This document shows positions 25,429 through 33,684 of a DNA stretch of 64,000 nt, one piece after another (positions within the stretch are counted from its first letter, which is position 1; the number at the start of each line of letters is the position of its first letter). Location: contig CAYXDO010000043.1 in the NCBI GenBank assembly GCA_964463485.1, positions 1 to 64,000 on the forward strand. The letters are read 5' to 3'. This stretch comes from CAYXDO01 sp964463485 (GTDB taxonomy: Bacteria > Myxococcota > Kuafuiibacteriia > Kuafuiibacteriales > Kuafuiibacteriaceae). Under the pieces are notes generated by a model. It ran no database searches and was not told the origin of the DNA. It worked only from the letters and a program-made list of their open reading frames with translations. Made by a program: the position numbers and the translations under genes.

Positions 25429-26478
25429 ATGTATAGCTCGGCGATGCCTCCGAGCCCGCCTCGGCTTCGTCACGTCTCCAATCCGCCGAACCGGTTTCAC
25501 GAACGGAGTGTGTGCTTGGAGGAGGCCCCGCCGGAGCTTCGGCCGACGATCTTCGAGGAGTCACCGCGTGAGATTCTGAGCGAGAACGACAGCCCCGACA
25601 TCCCGTTCCGGTACAGCCTCAACCCATACCGCGGGTGCGGGCACGCGTGCGCTTATTGTTACGCTCGGCCCACTCATGAGTACCTCGATCTCGGCGCCGG
25701 AACGGATTTCGATACTCGTCTGGTGGTCAAACCTGAAGCGCCGCGGTTGCTCGAGCAAACTTTCGCTCGCAAGAGTTGGGCGGGTGAGTTGATCGCGTTC
25801 TCCGGCAATACCGATGCGTATCAGCCCATCGAAGCTCGCTACGGGCTGACCCGGGCGTGTTTGGAGGTCTGCGCACGCTTCCGAAATCCGGTCGGAGTCA
25901 TCACGAAGAGCGCGCTGATCGAGCGCGACGTCGACGTGCTCGCGGAGATGAGTGCGACATCTTTCGCGTCGGTCACGATCAGCGTGCCATTCTGGAACGA
26001 GGGCAACGCTCGACGGGTCGAGCCAGGAGCGCCCACGCCGAAGCGTCGGATCGCCGCGATTCGAGTCCTGGCCGAGTCTGGGCTTCGGGTCGGTGTGAAT
26101 GTCGCACCCATCATCCCTGGCCTCAACGACCACGAGGCCCCGGTGATCCTGGAGGCCGCGAGGGAGGCCGGAGCTCAGTATTTCGGGCGCATCCTGGTGC
26201 GCCTCCCGAGCTCGGTGCGACCCGTCTTCGAAGAGAGGATTTCGCTCGCCTTTCCAGACCGCGCCAAGCGGATCCTCGCGTCGATCGAGGATTGCCGCGG
26301 AGGTCAGCGCAACGACCCCCGATTCCATCATCGGATGAGCGGCGAAGGCGAGCGCTGGCGGGCCATCGAGACTTTGATCGACGCCACGGCGAAGCGGCTT
26401 GGGTACGTGGATCGTCCCGAGCCGCCCCGGCCGAGCGCGTTCCGGCGTCCCACGACCCAGATCGAGCTCTTCGGGTGA
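25429..26478 (+). CDS. PA0069-family radical SAM protein
   Basis: 349 residues. The radical SAM cluster motif is CGHACAYCYAR (C-X3-C-X2-C) after SLNPYRGC, near residue 68, within the extended PFRYSLNPYRGC context typical of the PA0069 branch related to spore photoproduct lyase. A conserved GNTDAYQPIE follows, and VGVNVAPIIPGLND is late in the barrel. The family's substrate is unknown. It stands alone between small membrane protein genes and tRNA genes. ATG 25429 is the first reasonable start; no clear alternative. Confidence 0.85.
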   Translation: MYSSAMPPSPPRLRHVSNPPNRFHERSVCLEEAPPELRPTIFEESPREILSENDSPDIPFRYSLNPYRGCGHACAYCYARPTHEYLDLGAGTDFDTRLVVKPEAPRLLEQTFARKSWAGELIAFSGNTDAYQPIEARYGLTRACLEVCARFRNPVGVITKSALIERDVDVLAEMSATSFASVTISVPFWNEGNARRVEPGAPTPKRRIAAIRVLAESGLRVGVNVAPIIPGLNDHEAPVILEAAREAGAQYFGRILVRLPSSVRPVFEERISLAFPDRAKRILASIEDCRGGQRNDPRFHHRMSGEGERWRAIETLIDATAKRLGYVDRPEPPRPSAFRRPTTQIELFG

Positions 26479-26512
26479 GCGGGCCGATTGATCGGGCCGA
26501 CTGAGCTGGAAA

Positions 26513-26555
26513 TACGAAAGCCCAGCCAAGCGCTACGATTGACTGGGCTTTCGTA
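26513..26555. terminator. Bidirectional intrinsic terminator-like hairpin
   Basis: Arms TACGAAAGCCCAG (26513-26525) and CTGGGCTTTCGTA (26543-26555) are exact reverse complements with a 17-base loop. It sits directly after the radical SAM gene on the plus strand and directly after tRNA-Lys on the minus strand, so it can end both transcripts. Confidence 0.7.
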
Positions 26556-26628
26556 TGAGGGCGGAGGGACTTGAACCCGCAACCTATGGATTAAGAGTCC
26601 ATTGCTCTACCAATTGAGCTACGCCCCC
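26556..26628 (-). tRNA. tRNA-Lys (CTT)
   Basis: Cloverleaf fits: acceptor GGGGGCG with CGCCCTC (one G-U), a normal D arm, anticodon loop CTCTTAA giving anticodon CTT, and T arm GGGTTCAAGTCCC. The CCA end is not encoded. Confidence 0.9.
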
Positions 26629-26696
26629 TGGGCGTTCAAGACCGGACGCTTGAATCACATTCCTTCGTCCAGCGCAAGAAGAACTGCTTCTTTCAG

Positions 26697-26770
26697 GGTG
26701 CCCAACGGGGCTTGAACCCGCGACCTTCGGAGCCACAATCCGGCGCTCTACCAACTGAGCTATGGGCACC
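26697..26770 (-). tRNA. tRNA-His (GTG)
   Basis: Acceptor GTGCCCA pairs with TGGGCAC, plus the extra 5' G paired to C73 that marks tRNA-His. Anticodon loop TTGTGGC gives GTG. The T arm GGGTTCAAGCCCC is intact. CCA is not encoded. Confidence 0.9.
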
Positions 26771-26852
26771 AACCCGGTTCGTTGTTGGCACAGTTGCCCT
26801 TCGTTGCCAAGTCGTTCGAGCGCGCTCGGCGCGCGTCTTCGAAACGCGTGCC

Positions 26853-28120
26853 TCAGCGCCGAGGAACTCTCCGCACCCTCCCGAGGCCGGCGAGGAGAAG
26901 GAGGAAAAGGCCGATCCGGGGAGACGACCGGGGGGACGACTTGGCGCTCGAGCCGTTGCAGCCGCAGCCACCGCCGATCGTCGCTGCGACCGGAGACACG
27001 CCTAGCTCCGCGCGTGCGTCCGGGCCACCGCCCGAATCGGCTTCCTGGATGCGGCCGTCTACCGAAACCGCGTCGGCTGGGGCGGTGGCGTCGGCTGCGG
27101 TCGCGTCGGCTGCGGTCGCGTCGGCTGCGGTCGCGTCGGCTGNNNNNNNNNNNNNNNNNNNNNNNNNNNNNNNNNNNNNNNNNNNNNNNNNNNNNNNNNN
27201 NNNNNNNNNNNNNNNNNNNNNNNNNNNNNNNNNNNNNNNNNNGCGTCGGCTGCGGTCGCGTCGGCTGCGGTCGCGTCGGCTGCGGTCGCGTCGGCTGGGG
27301 CGGTCGTCGCGTCGGCGGGGACAGCCGCGTCGGCGCGGGCGTCGGGGGCGGTCGAACCGTCGAGGTCCTCGGCGTCGGTCAAACCGCCGTCTGCAACGAA
27401 CCCCGAGTCGATCCCGAGATCCGGCGGGCCCGCGTCCACCCCAGAGTCTGGACTCGAAGCCAGAAGCGGAGTCCCGACGGCCTCGGGGGAGGCTTTCGCG
27501 GTGCCGTCGAGACAGCCGTAAACGACGCGAACGTACACCGGCAAACTCGGCAGCGAAGTGAGTGCGAACGTCGGGCTCGACGCGTCGACGACTCCGAAGT
27601 CGGTCGTGATCGGTGAGTCACCCTCGGACGCGCCGCTCCCTGCGTACGGGTCGCCGGAATCGAAATCATACTCGACTCGAATCGTCTCCACCGTTCGATC
27701 TTCCGGGAGCGCGGAGTCCCAACTCAGCGCGAGGCCCGCCTCGACGGCAGCCACCGCGACCGTCGACGGTCGAGCGAGCGCAGTGGCATCGACGAAATTC
27801 GAAAAGGCGCTCTCGAGCCCCGCGGAATTGTAAGCCGTCAGGGCGAAGTAGACGTGTACACACGAGCCAACTCCGGTGAGTCGAAAACTCGGCTGAGTTG
27901 GGTCGGAGAGACCCGCGACGGGAATGTCGATCGGGGAGGGGCCTTCATTGAAAAAGACTCCGTCGAATGGCTCCGCGCCGTCGCCGTCATAGTAGAGTTT
28001 GTAGCCAGTGACCTCGGGTTCTGGGTTTGGATCCCAGGCCAGCGTAAATTCGGCCCCCCAGCTCGGAGCGGCGACGATCAGCGGAAGGACCGCAAAGAGG
28101 GACCCTGAACGCCGACTCAT
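26853..28120 (-). CDS. Secreted fibronectin-III-like protein with MYXO-CTERM tail, interrupted by the assembly gap
   Basis: Signal peptide (LFAVLPLIVAAPSWGA), then two fibronectin-III-like segments: LAWDPNPEPEVTGYKLYY with ALTAYNSAGLESAFSN (~30-115), and ALSWDSALPEDRTVETI with VYVRVVYG (~125-215). An Asp/Ala/Thr repeat linker (ADATA units, 15-base period) runs into the N-run at 27143-27242. Beyond it, the same strand resumes ADATAAD in a good frame, ending GGGCGCNGSS, a hydrophobic stretch and RVRRVPRR before a stop at 26853-26855, a typical MYXO-CTERM sorting tail. Taken as one gene across the gap, the frame only joins if the true gap is not 100 bases. The ligand is unknown. Confidence 0.8.
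27143..27242. other. Assembly gap of unknown length (100 N)
   Basis: The gap lies inside a 15-base tandem repeat (GTCGCGTCGGCTGCG on the plus strand) present on both sides. The frames on either side agree only if the real length is 2 modulo 3, so 100 is a placeholder. Confidence 0.95.
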
Positions 28121-28295
28121 GGAGGAGTCATATCACACTTTTCGGCTCCTCCTTCGACCGGTGGGAGCTCGTCCGTCACCGTTCGACCCGTCGAAGCGTC
28201 CAATCGCCCTGGATCGTCCGGTTCGTTGACTCTCCCGACCCACGCTCGTACTCTCGCTCATTCGATTCTCGTACGAAGGACCCTCGTTCTCGGTC

Positions 28296-28775
28296 GTGGA
28301 GCTCGACCCCGCGAACGGCCCCTTGCTGCGACAGCTTGCCGAGCAAGCGCGGACCGCGAGGGCACACGGGCGCGCGCCCTTCATCGACCTCACCGCGGAT
28401 TGGTGCCCGCCGGCACGAGCGATCAAAGAATCGCTCGCCCATCCACTCATGACTGACGCGTTCGCGGGGACTCACGTCGTGTTGGCGAGCATCGACGACT
28501 TTTCCGAAGAGCTCCAAGCCGGCCCGTATCGATTCACCAAGATTCCGATGTTCTTGCCATTCGATGAGTCCGGGCAACCCATCGGAGATCCCATCGACGG
28601 CGGCGCGTGGGGCGAAGACACCCCTGAGAACATGGCACGTGCGCTCCGCCCGTTCTTTCGAAGTCACGGAGCTACCTCTGTGGCACCGCCCCCCCGCCCT
28701 TCCTTGAAGTCGGCGGTGACGATGGCCGTGGCCGGGTTGGTGCTGCTAGCGCTGGCGACTTGGCTTCGCCGCTGA
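28296..28775 (+). CDS. Thioredoxin-like protein with a C-terminal membrane anchor
   Basis: 159 residues from GTG. FIDLTADWCPPARAIK marks a thioredoxin-fold active-site loop, but the second Cys of the usual WCXXC is Ala, so it cannot make the standard intramolecular disulfide. The next strand ends in FTKIPMFLPFD, holding the conserved cis-Pro. A hydrophobic helix near the end (AVTMAVAGLVLLALATWL) followed by RR suggests tail anchoring in the inner membrane. It resembles the thioredoxin-like part of DsbD-type proteins. A binding or monothiol role is inferred. Confidence 0.7.
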   Translation: MELDPANGPLLRQLAEQARTARAHGRAPFIDLTADWCPPARAIKESLAHPLMTDAFAGTHVVLASIDDFSEELQAGPYRFTKIPMFLPFDESGQPIGDPIDGGAWGEDTPENMARALRPFFRSHGATSVAPPPRPSLKSAVTMAVAGLVLLALATWLRR

Positions 28776-28821
28776 GGCGATGGGACGGGGCAGAAACGGC
28801 GCCAAGCAGCGTCCGCGACGG

Positions 28822-29199
28822 TCAGACCTCGATGCAGTCGAGCGTGGGGTCGAGACGTCGAAGATCCTCGGCGTCGGATGTCATGACCCTGCCGCCGTGG
28901 GCTCGCGCGCACAGCGCAACCGAGGCGTCGATGACGTCGCTCGTGCGCGTGGCACCGCACAGCTGACCCGCGGCGCGAGCACGCTCGTCGTTCAGAGCTT
29001 CGATTTGGACTGCAGTCGCGAGGAGCCGAGCGAGACGACTTTAGCGGCGACCGTCGCGCCAAACCTGCGCCACGACGCCGGCCGGCGCTACGAGCGGAAC
29101 CTGCCGCTCGATTGCTCTTGCGATGCGTGTGACTGCAGCGCGATCGCCCCGTTCGAACGCGATCAGAGCGCCGGAGTCGAGCGTCAACGCCTCCATCAG
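28822..29199 (-). pseudogene. VapC-type PIN-domain toxin, broken by an in-frame stop
   Basis: The reading frame from ATG 29199 gives LTLDSGALIAFERGD (first Asp), then GVVAQVWRDGRR, and stops at TAA in codon 53 (29041-29043). The same frame continues as SRLARLLATAVQIEALNDE, then TSDVIDASVALCAR and VMTSDAEDLRRL, matching the rest of a PIN ribonuclease. A Gln codon CAA changed to TAA is the simplest cause. The usual Glu of VVAEVWR is Gln, a second sign of decay. It overlaps the antitoxin gene by ATGA. The toxin is therefore predicted inactive. Confidence 0.8.
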
Positions 29200-29459
29200 C
29201 GAGACTTGCGACGCCGCGGACCGAGGAGCTCCCGATCGATGCGACGTTTCTCTTCGGGCGTCAGCGGACCACCCGATTCCTCGAGCATCTCGTCGAGCAT
29301 CTTCTCGAGGGCCTCCAGCATCGTTTGCTGCTCTAGTGCCCGGCTCACATACGCGCTCAAGCTCGGAGCAGCGCCGGCGCGGACGGCCGCTCGGGCCCGT
29401 GACAGCACTTCGCTCGGGACCGACACGGCGATCTTCTCGGTTGTCACACCGTTCATCAT
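29196..29459 (-). CDS. VapB-type ribbon-helix-helix antitoxin
   Basis: 87 residues, starting at ATG 29459 or 29456. The N-terminal KIAVSVPSEVLSRARAAVRAG with SLSAYVSRALEQQ is the ribbon-helix-helix DNA-binding form common in antitoxins and repressors. The acidic helical C-terminal half (LDEMLEESGG, TPEEKRRIDRELLG) fits a toxin-neutralising tail. It is followed by the broken PIN toxin with an ATGA overlap, and lies 37 bases from the end of tRNA-Arg. It is probably an orphan antitoxin now. Autoregulation is likely from the family, not shown here. Confidence 0.75.
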   Translation of the reverse strand: MMNGVTTEKIAVSVPSEVLSRARAAVRAGAAPSLSAYVSRALEQQTMLEALEKMLDEMLEESGGPLTPEEKRRIDRELLGPRRRKSR

Positions 29460-29496
29460 ACTGCGAAGTCGACGTCTTTCGGCGAGTTTGGGTGGA

Positions 29497-29570
29497 CGCC
29501 CGGAAGAGGATTCGAACCCCTGGCCGTCGGCTTAGAAGGCCGCTGCTCTATCCGTCTGAGCTATCCGGGC
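29497..29570 (-). tRNA. tRNA-Arg (TCT)
   Basis: Acceptor GCCCGGA pairs fully with TCCGGGC, discriminator G. Anticodon loop CTTCTAA gives TCT. The top pair of the anticodon stem is G-A, a mismatch where Arg-TCT tRNAs usually have T-A. CCA is not encoded. Confidence 0.88.
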
Positions 29571-29575
29571 TGTGA

Positions 29576-29650
<75 letters not shown>

Positions 29651-29703
29651 TGGTGCCTCGACTTTGGCGAAGCGGGCCCATCATGCCAGCAAAATACGGA
29701 CGT

Positions 29704-30324
29704 TCAAGAGACTTTTGCGGAGCTCGTCGAGATCAGCGCTTCGAGCTGGGGCCACAGAGCCCGAAGCGCTCGACCTCGGTGAGAGATCTCGTTCTTCTCG
29801 TCCATCGAAAGCTCCGCCATGGTCCGACCGTCGGGGAGCTCGAAGATCGGATCGTAGCCAAAGCCCCCCGTTCCTCGCCGCGCTCGGCCAATCTTGCCTT
29901 CGACGGTCCCTCTCACGACGAGCGATGTCGATCCCGGGCGAGCCAGCGCCATCGCACATACGAATCGCGCCGTTCTTTGCCGCTCGTCTCCGAGCTCCTT
30001 CAAGATCTTCTCGCTGCGATCGGCGTCCGAGCCCTCGACGTACCGCGCGCTCAACACCCCGGGTCGTCGATCCAGCGCATCGACCTCGAGCCCAGAGTCG
30101 TCCGCGATCACGACGCAGTCGAGCTCTTTGGCGAGGTGCTCCGCCTTCGCGATCGCGTTGGCCTCGAAGGTCTCTCCGGTCTCTGGTGGCATCACCACGT
30201 CGGGATGGTCGAGCAAGGTCTCGACGGACGCCCGCCCGGCCACGAGGGACGAGAGCTCCTTTGCTTTGCCCGCGTTCGAGGTCGCGACGACGAGCCTCAG
30301 CTGATCCGTCCGATGCGGCTTCAT
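29704..30324 (-). CDS. rdgB: RdgB/Ham1 XTP/dITP diphosphatase
   Basis: 206 residues, the usual family size. It removes dITP, XTP and related nucleotides, protecting DNA. The N-terminal signature VVATSNAGKAKEL is followed by TGETFEANAIAKAE, ADDSGLEVDAL (metal site), and the later GGFGYDPIF and SHRGRAL, the typical family motifs. Its ATG overlaps the rph stop (ATGA), the common rph-rdgB arrangement in which RNase PH is read first and the two are coupled. Confidence 0.95.
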   Translation of the reverse strand: MKPHRTDQLRLVVATSNAGKAKELSSLVAGRASVETLLDHPDVVMPPETGETFEANAIAKAEHLAKELDCVVIADDSGLEVDALDRRPGVLSARYVEGSDADRSEKILKELGDERQRTARFVCAMALARPGSTSLVVRGTVEGKIGRARRGTGGFGYDPIFELPDGRTMAELSMDEKNEISHRGRALRALWPQLEALISTSSAKVS

Positions 30325-31052
30325 CGCTTCGCCGCGTCGACGGCGGCGCGCTGGGCCTCGAAGAGCCGGCCGATCCCAAGCTTGCCGAGCTCCAACATCG
30401 AGTCGAGCTCCGCGCGCGCCAGCGCCGTGCCCTCTGCCGTGGCCTGGACTTCGACGATCCCACCTTCACTCGTCATGACGAGGTTGAGGTCGGTGTCGAT
30501 CGCCTGGTCTTCTTCATAGGCAAGGTCGAGCAGCACTTCGCCGTTCTTCACGCCCAGGGAGACCGCCGCGACCTGTCGTTTGATCGGGTCGCGATCGAAA
30601 CCTCCACGTTTCTTCGTCCGCATGAGCGCGATCTTGAGCGCCACCCAAGCGCCCGTGATGGCGGCCGTGCGCGTCCCTCCGTCGGCTTGAATCACGTCGC
30701 AGTCGAGCGTGATGGTTCGCTCGCCGAGCGCCTCGAGGTCCAAAGCGCCACGAAGAGCGCGGCCGATCAGTCTCGAGATCTCGTGCGTGCGGCCGCCGAT
30801 CTTGCCTTGCACGGACTCGCGCGAGTTTCGTTTGTCGGTGGCCCGCGGAAGCATCGAGTACTCGGCGGTGACCCACCCGGTGCCCTGGCCCTTCATCCAC
30901 GGCGGTACCTTTTCGTCGAGCGTCGCGGTGCACAGCACGCGCGTGTCGCCGAACGACGTGAGGACGCTGCCTTCCGCCCACTTCGTGTAGTCGGTGATCA
31001 ACTCGATTTTTCGGAGCTCGGTCGGAGCTCTGCCGTCTTTGCGGGTCGTCAT
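30321..31052 (-). CDS. rph: RNase PH
   Basis: 243 residues from ATG 31052. It trims tRNA 3' ends by phosphorolysis. The core begins APTELRKIELITDYTKWAEGS and carries SFGDTRVLCTATLD, the GGRTHEISRLIGRALR phosphate-binding Arg motif, and DCDVIQADGGTRTAAITGA. The longer upstream frame (to 31208) is rejected because its added residues are low-complexity and not family-like. Stop overlaps rdgB. Confidence 0.95.
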   Translation of the reverse strand: MTTRKDGRAPTELRKIELITDYTKWAEGSVLTSFGDTRVLCTATLDEKVPPWMKGQGTGWVTAEYSMLPRATDKRNSRESVQGKIGGRTHEISRLIGRALRGALDLEALGERTITLDCDVIQADGGTRTAAITGAWVALKIALMRTKKRGGFDRDPIKRQVAAVSLGVKNGEVLLDLAYEEDQAIDTDLNLVMTSEGGIVEVQATAEGTALARAELDSMLELGKLGIGRLFEAQRAAVDAAKR

Positions 31053-31104
31053 CGGAAACTGCGAGCCTAACCACAGATGCCCGGATTGGGGAACGTCGAG
31101 GAGC

Positions 31105-31833
31105 TCAGTCGGGAGATCGGCGGGTGAAGGCGAGGATGGCGCGGGCGAGCGCGCGCCCCGCGGCTCGCTGCACCTCGAGGCTCGCGAGCTCGCGGCCTTG
31201 AGCCGCATGGCTCAGGTAGCCCACCTCGAGCAGGACCGCTGGCACTCGAGCGCCGACGAGCACCGCGAACGGCGCCTGCCGGAGCCCGCGCGCCGGGCCG
31301 AGCGCCGCGATTCCGCCCAGCTCACGCTCGATGTCGCTGGAGAGCTTTGCGCTTCCTTCGTGCGCTCCCATTCGTTCGAGGTCCTCGAGCAACGCCGTCA
31401 GATCCGAGTCCGCGCCCCCAAAGGCCCGAGGGACGACACCTTCCTCCTCGTTTTCGAGCCTGACGAGATCGACGTCGGTGTCCTCTGAGACCTTGGCCGC
31501 CACCACATAGGCCTCCACACCCCGACGCGACGACACCGGTGACCAGTTCGCGTGAATCGACACAAACGCTCGGGCGCCGACACGATTGGCGAGCCCAACA
31601 CGTTCGGCCAGAGAGAGGTGCGCGTCGCCCTCTCGTGTCATGACGACCGGGACTCCCGCGCTCTCGAGCGCCGATCGGGCCGATCGGGCGATCTCGAGCA
31701 CGATGTTCTTCTCGTAGACGCCCTCGCTCGTCTTCGCTCCGGGCTTGGCTCCGCCGTGGCCCGGGTCGAGCACGACGGGCGCCGCCCACGCGGGCGTGCA
31801 GAACAAGAGTCCGAGGACGCACCTCACGACCAT
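31105..31833 (-). CDS. N-acetylmuramoyl-L-alanine amidase (Amidase_3, zinc)
   Basis: 242 residues from ATG 31833, with signal peptide CVLGLLFCTPAWAAP. It cleaves the stem peptide from glycan in peptidoglycan in the periplasm. The zinc His is in VVLDPGHGGAKPG, the Glu in VYEKNI, the second His in SIHANWSPV, and the C-terminal catalytic Glu in VLLEVGYLSH, all intact. The start lies 10 bases inside the end of the upstream DNA polymerase gene. The very long alternative start is on non-coding sequence. Any extra regulatory helix of AmiC type is not obvious. Confidence 0.88.
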   Translation of the reverse strand: MVVRCVLGLLFCTPAWAAPVVLDPGHGGAKPGAKTSEGVYEKNIVLEIARSARSALESAGVPVVMTREGDAHLSLAERVGLANRVGARAFVSIHANWSPVSSRRGVEAYVVAAKVSEDTDVDLVRLENEEEGVVPRAFGGADSDLTALLEDLERMGAHEGSAKLSSDIERELGGIAALGPARGLRQAPFAVLVGARVPAVLLEVGYLSHAAQGRELASLEVQRAAGRALARAILAFTRRSPD

Positions 31834-33590
31834 GTCTCCGAGACCTCCACGTCGATCTCGATCGGCACCCTCCGTACGAACTCGCGACCCGCCGACTTCA
31901 TCTCGGACACGACCACGTCTTTCGCGCGCTCGACGTCGGCGTCGGAGGCCTCCACGACGAGCTCGTCGTGCACCATGTTCACGAGCCGCGCATCGATTCG
32001 TGCCTCGGCGAAGGCGCGCGCGATTCGAGCCATCGCGAGCTTGATCATGTCGGCGTTGGTGCCTTGCACCGGCATGTTCTTGGCGACCCGCGCCCGCGAG
32101 CCATCGTCGTCGCCCGAACGGGTCATGTCGTTGAACCAAAGGCGCCTTCCCGCCATCGTCTCCGCATAGCCGCGCTTCAAGGCTTGCCTCGAAGAATCCT
32201 CGAGGTAGCCGCGAATCGCGGGGAACGCTCGGAAGTATCGCTCCAAGAGGTTCTCGGCGTCGCGAAGCGGTATGCCGACCTGAGCGGCGAGGCCCTGCGC
32301 TCCCATCCCATACGCGAGTCCGAAGTTGATCGCCTTCGCCCTCGCCCGCAGCTCGGGGTTCTCGGTCTTCGACACCTTCTGCCCAAAGATCTTCGAGGCG
32401 ACGATCGAATGCAGGTCGCCCCCGTCGTTGAAGGTGCGAATGAAGACGTGATCTTCAGAGAGCTCGGCGAGGATCCGAAGCTCGGCGGCCGAATAGTCGG
32501 CCGTCACGAGCTTGCGGCCCGGCGGCGCGCGAAAGCAGGCCCGAAACTCCGAGCCGCGCGGGATGTTCTGCAGGTTCGGCTCGGCGGAGGCGGCCCGACC
32601 GGTGGTCGCGCCGATCGCTTTGAAGGTCGAGTGGATCCGGCCCGTTCGACGGTCGACGTGCTCGAGGAAGGACTCTCCATACGTCGACACGATCTTCTGG
32701 TGTTCGCGGAATTCGACCAGCGCGAGCGCGGCCGGATGGCCGCTGGCGAGCAGCGACTCCTTGCGGATCCCGTCGATCTTCACGCCCAGCCGCCGCAACG
32801 CCTCGAGCACCTCTTCGTCGTTCTCGTACTTGATCGTCACTGCGCCGAAGAGATCGCGTCCCACGACCGACTCGAGCTCGCGGTCGAGCCTCGCCCGCAC
32901 CTCGGACCGCCCTTTTTCTTCGCGCGCCAGCACGGCCCGCCAAGCCGGCACGTCGATCGGGAAGCCCGCCGATTCCATGTCCGCGAACGCCCAGCAGGCC
33001 GCACCTTCGATCGCCGCTGCGCGAGTGCTCCCGTCGCTTTCGAGCTGCCGGACCTGATTCGCGAAGATCTTCCAGGTCGCTTCGACGTCGCGTTGGGCAT
33101 ACCGGAGCGCCGCCTCGCCGAGGTCGTCGACCGACTTGGCGCTCATGAAGCTCTCGCGCACGGTCTTGTCGAGCTCCATGCCGGCGTGTCTCTCGGCGAG
33201 CACCGCGAGCGACATCCCGCCGTGCGCGAGCTCGCTCTTGCGACCGTTACGCAGCACCGCCTCGGTCAACATCGTGTCCATCACGTGGACCCGCGAGAGG
33301 TCGAGCCTCGATCCCACGAACGCCGACACCATCCGCAGATCGAATTTCGCGTGGTGAAAGACGAAGAGCCGATCCCACGAGAGCAGGGCCGCAATACCCT
33401 CCGGACCGACCGACTCCGCATCCACGAGCCCCTGACGACGCGCGTCGCCAACCTGCACCAGCAGCAACCGGTCGACCCCGGGGGTCAGGCCGGTGGTTTC
33501 GGTGTCGACCGCGAGGAAAGGCGAGCCCTGAAGCTCCTCGAGGAGCGCGTCGATCCCGGCTCGGTCCCGAATGAGCGCGTCCTGAGCCAA
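31824..33590 (-). CDS. Family A DNA polymerase with 3'-5' exonuclease domain, no 5' nuclease domain
   Basis: 588 residues, against about 900 for bacterial Pol I. The N-terminal part is an intact DnaQ-like exonuclease: FLAVDTETTGL, FHHAKFDLRM and YAQRDVEATW. The polymerase part has motif A DYSAAELRILAELSED, motif B RARAKAINFGLAYGMG, and motif C MVHDELVVEA, all with the catalytic residues. It resembles short Pol I proteins of phages and mobile elements more than a normal PolA lacking only the Klenow-adjacent domain, but origin cannot be decided here. Its stop overlaps the amidase start. Confidence 0.92.
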   Translation of the reverse strand: MAQDALIRDRAGIDALLEELQGSPFLAVDTETTGLTPGVDRLLLVQVGDARRQGLVDAESVGPEGIAALLSWDRLFVFHHAKFDLRMVSAFVGSRLDLSRVHVMDTMLTEAVLRNGRKSELAHGGMSLAVLAERHAGMELDKTVRESFMSAKSVDDLGEAALRYAQRDVEATWKIFANQVRQLESDGSTRAAAIEGAACWAFADMESAGFPIDVPAWRAVLAREEKGRSEVRARLDRELESVVGRDLFGAVTIKYENDEEVLEALRRLGVKIDGIRKESLLASGHPAALALVEFREHQKIVSTYGESFLEHVDRRTGRIHSTFKAIGATTGRAASAEPNLQNIPRGSEFRACFRAPPGRKLVTADYSAAELRILAELSEDHVFIRTFNDGGDLHSIVASKIFGQKVSKTENPELRARAKAINFGLAYGMGAQGLAAQVGIPLRDAENLLERYFRAFPAIRGYLEDSSRQALKRGYAETMAGRRLWFNDMTRSGDDDGSRARVAKNMPVQGTNADMIKLAMARIARAFAEARIDARLVNMVHDELVVEASDADVERAKDVVVSEMKSAGREFVRRVPIEIDVEVSETWS

Positions 33591-33684
33591 GGCGACCGAT
33601 CACTCCCGAACCCGCGCGCCGGGTCAATCCGCGGTGCAACGATCGGCCACGGTCGAGAGTGGATCCACCTCTACACCGGCCCGA

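Noticed and set aside
31834..32139. Longer N-terminus for the amidase
   Set aside because: The added part lies inside the polymerase gene and would remove the signal peptide from its place.
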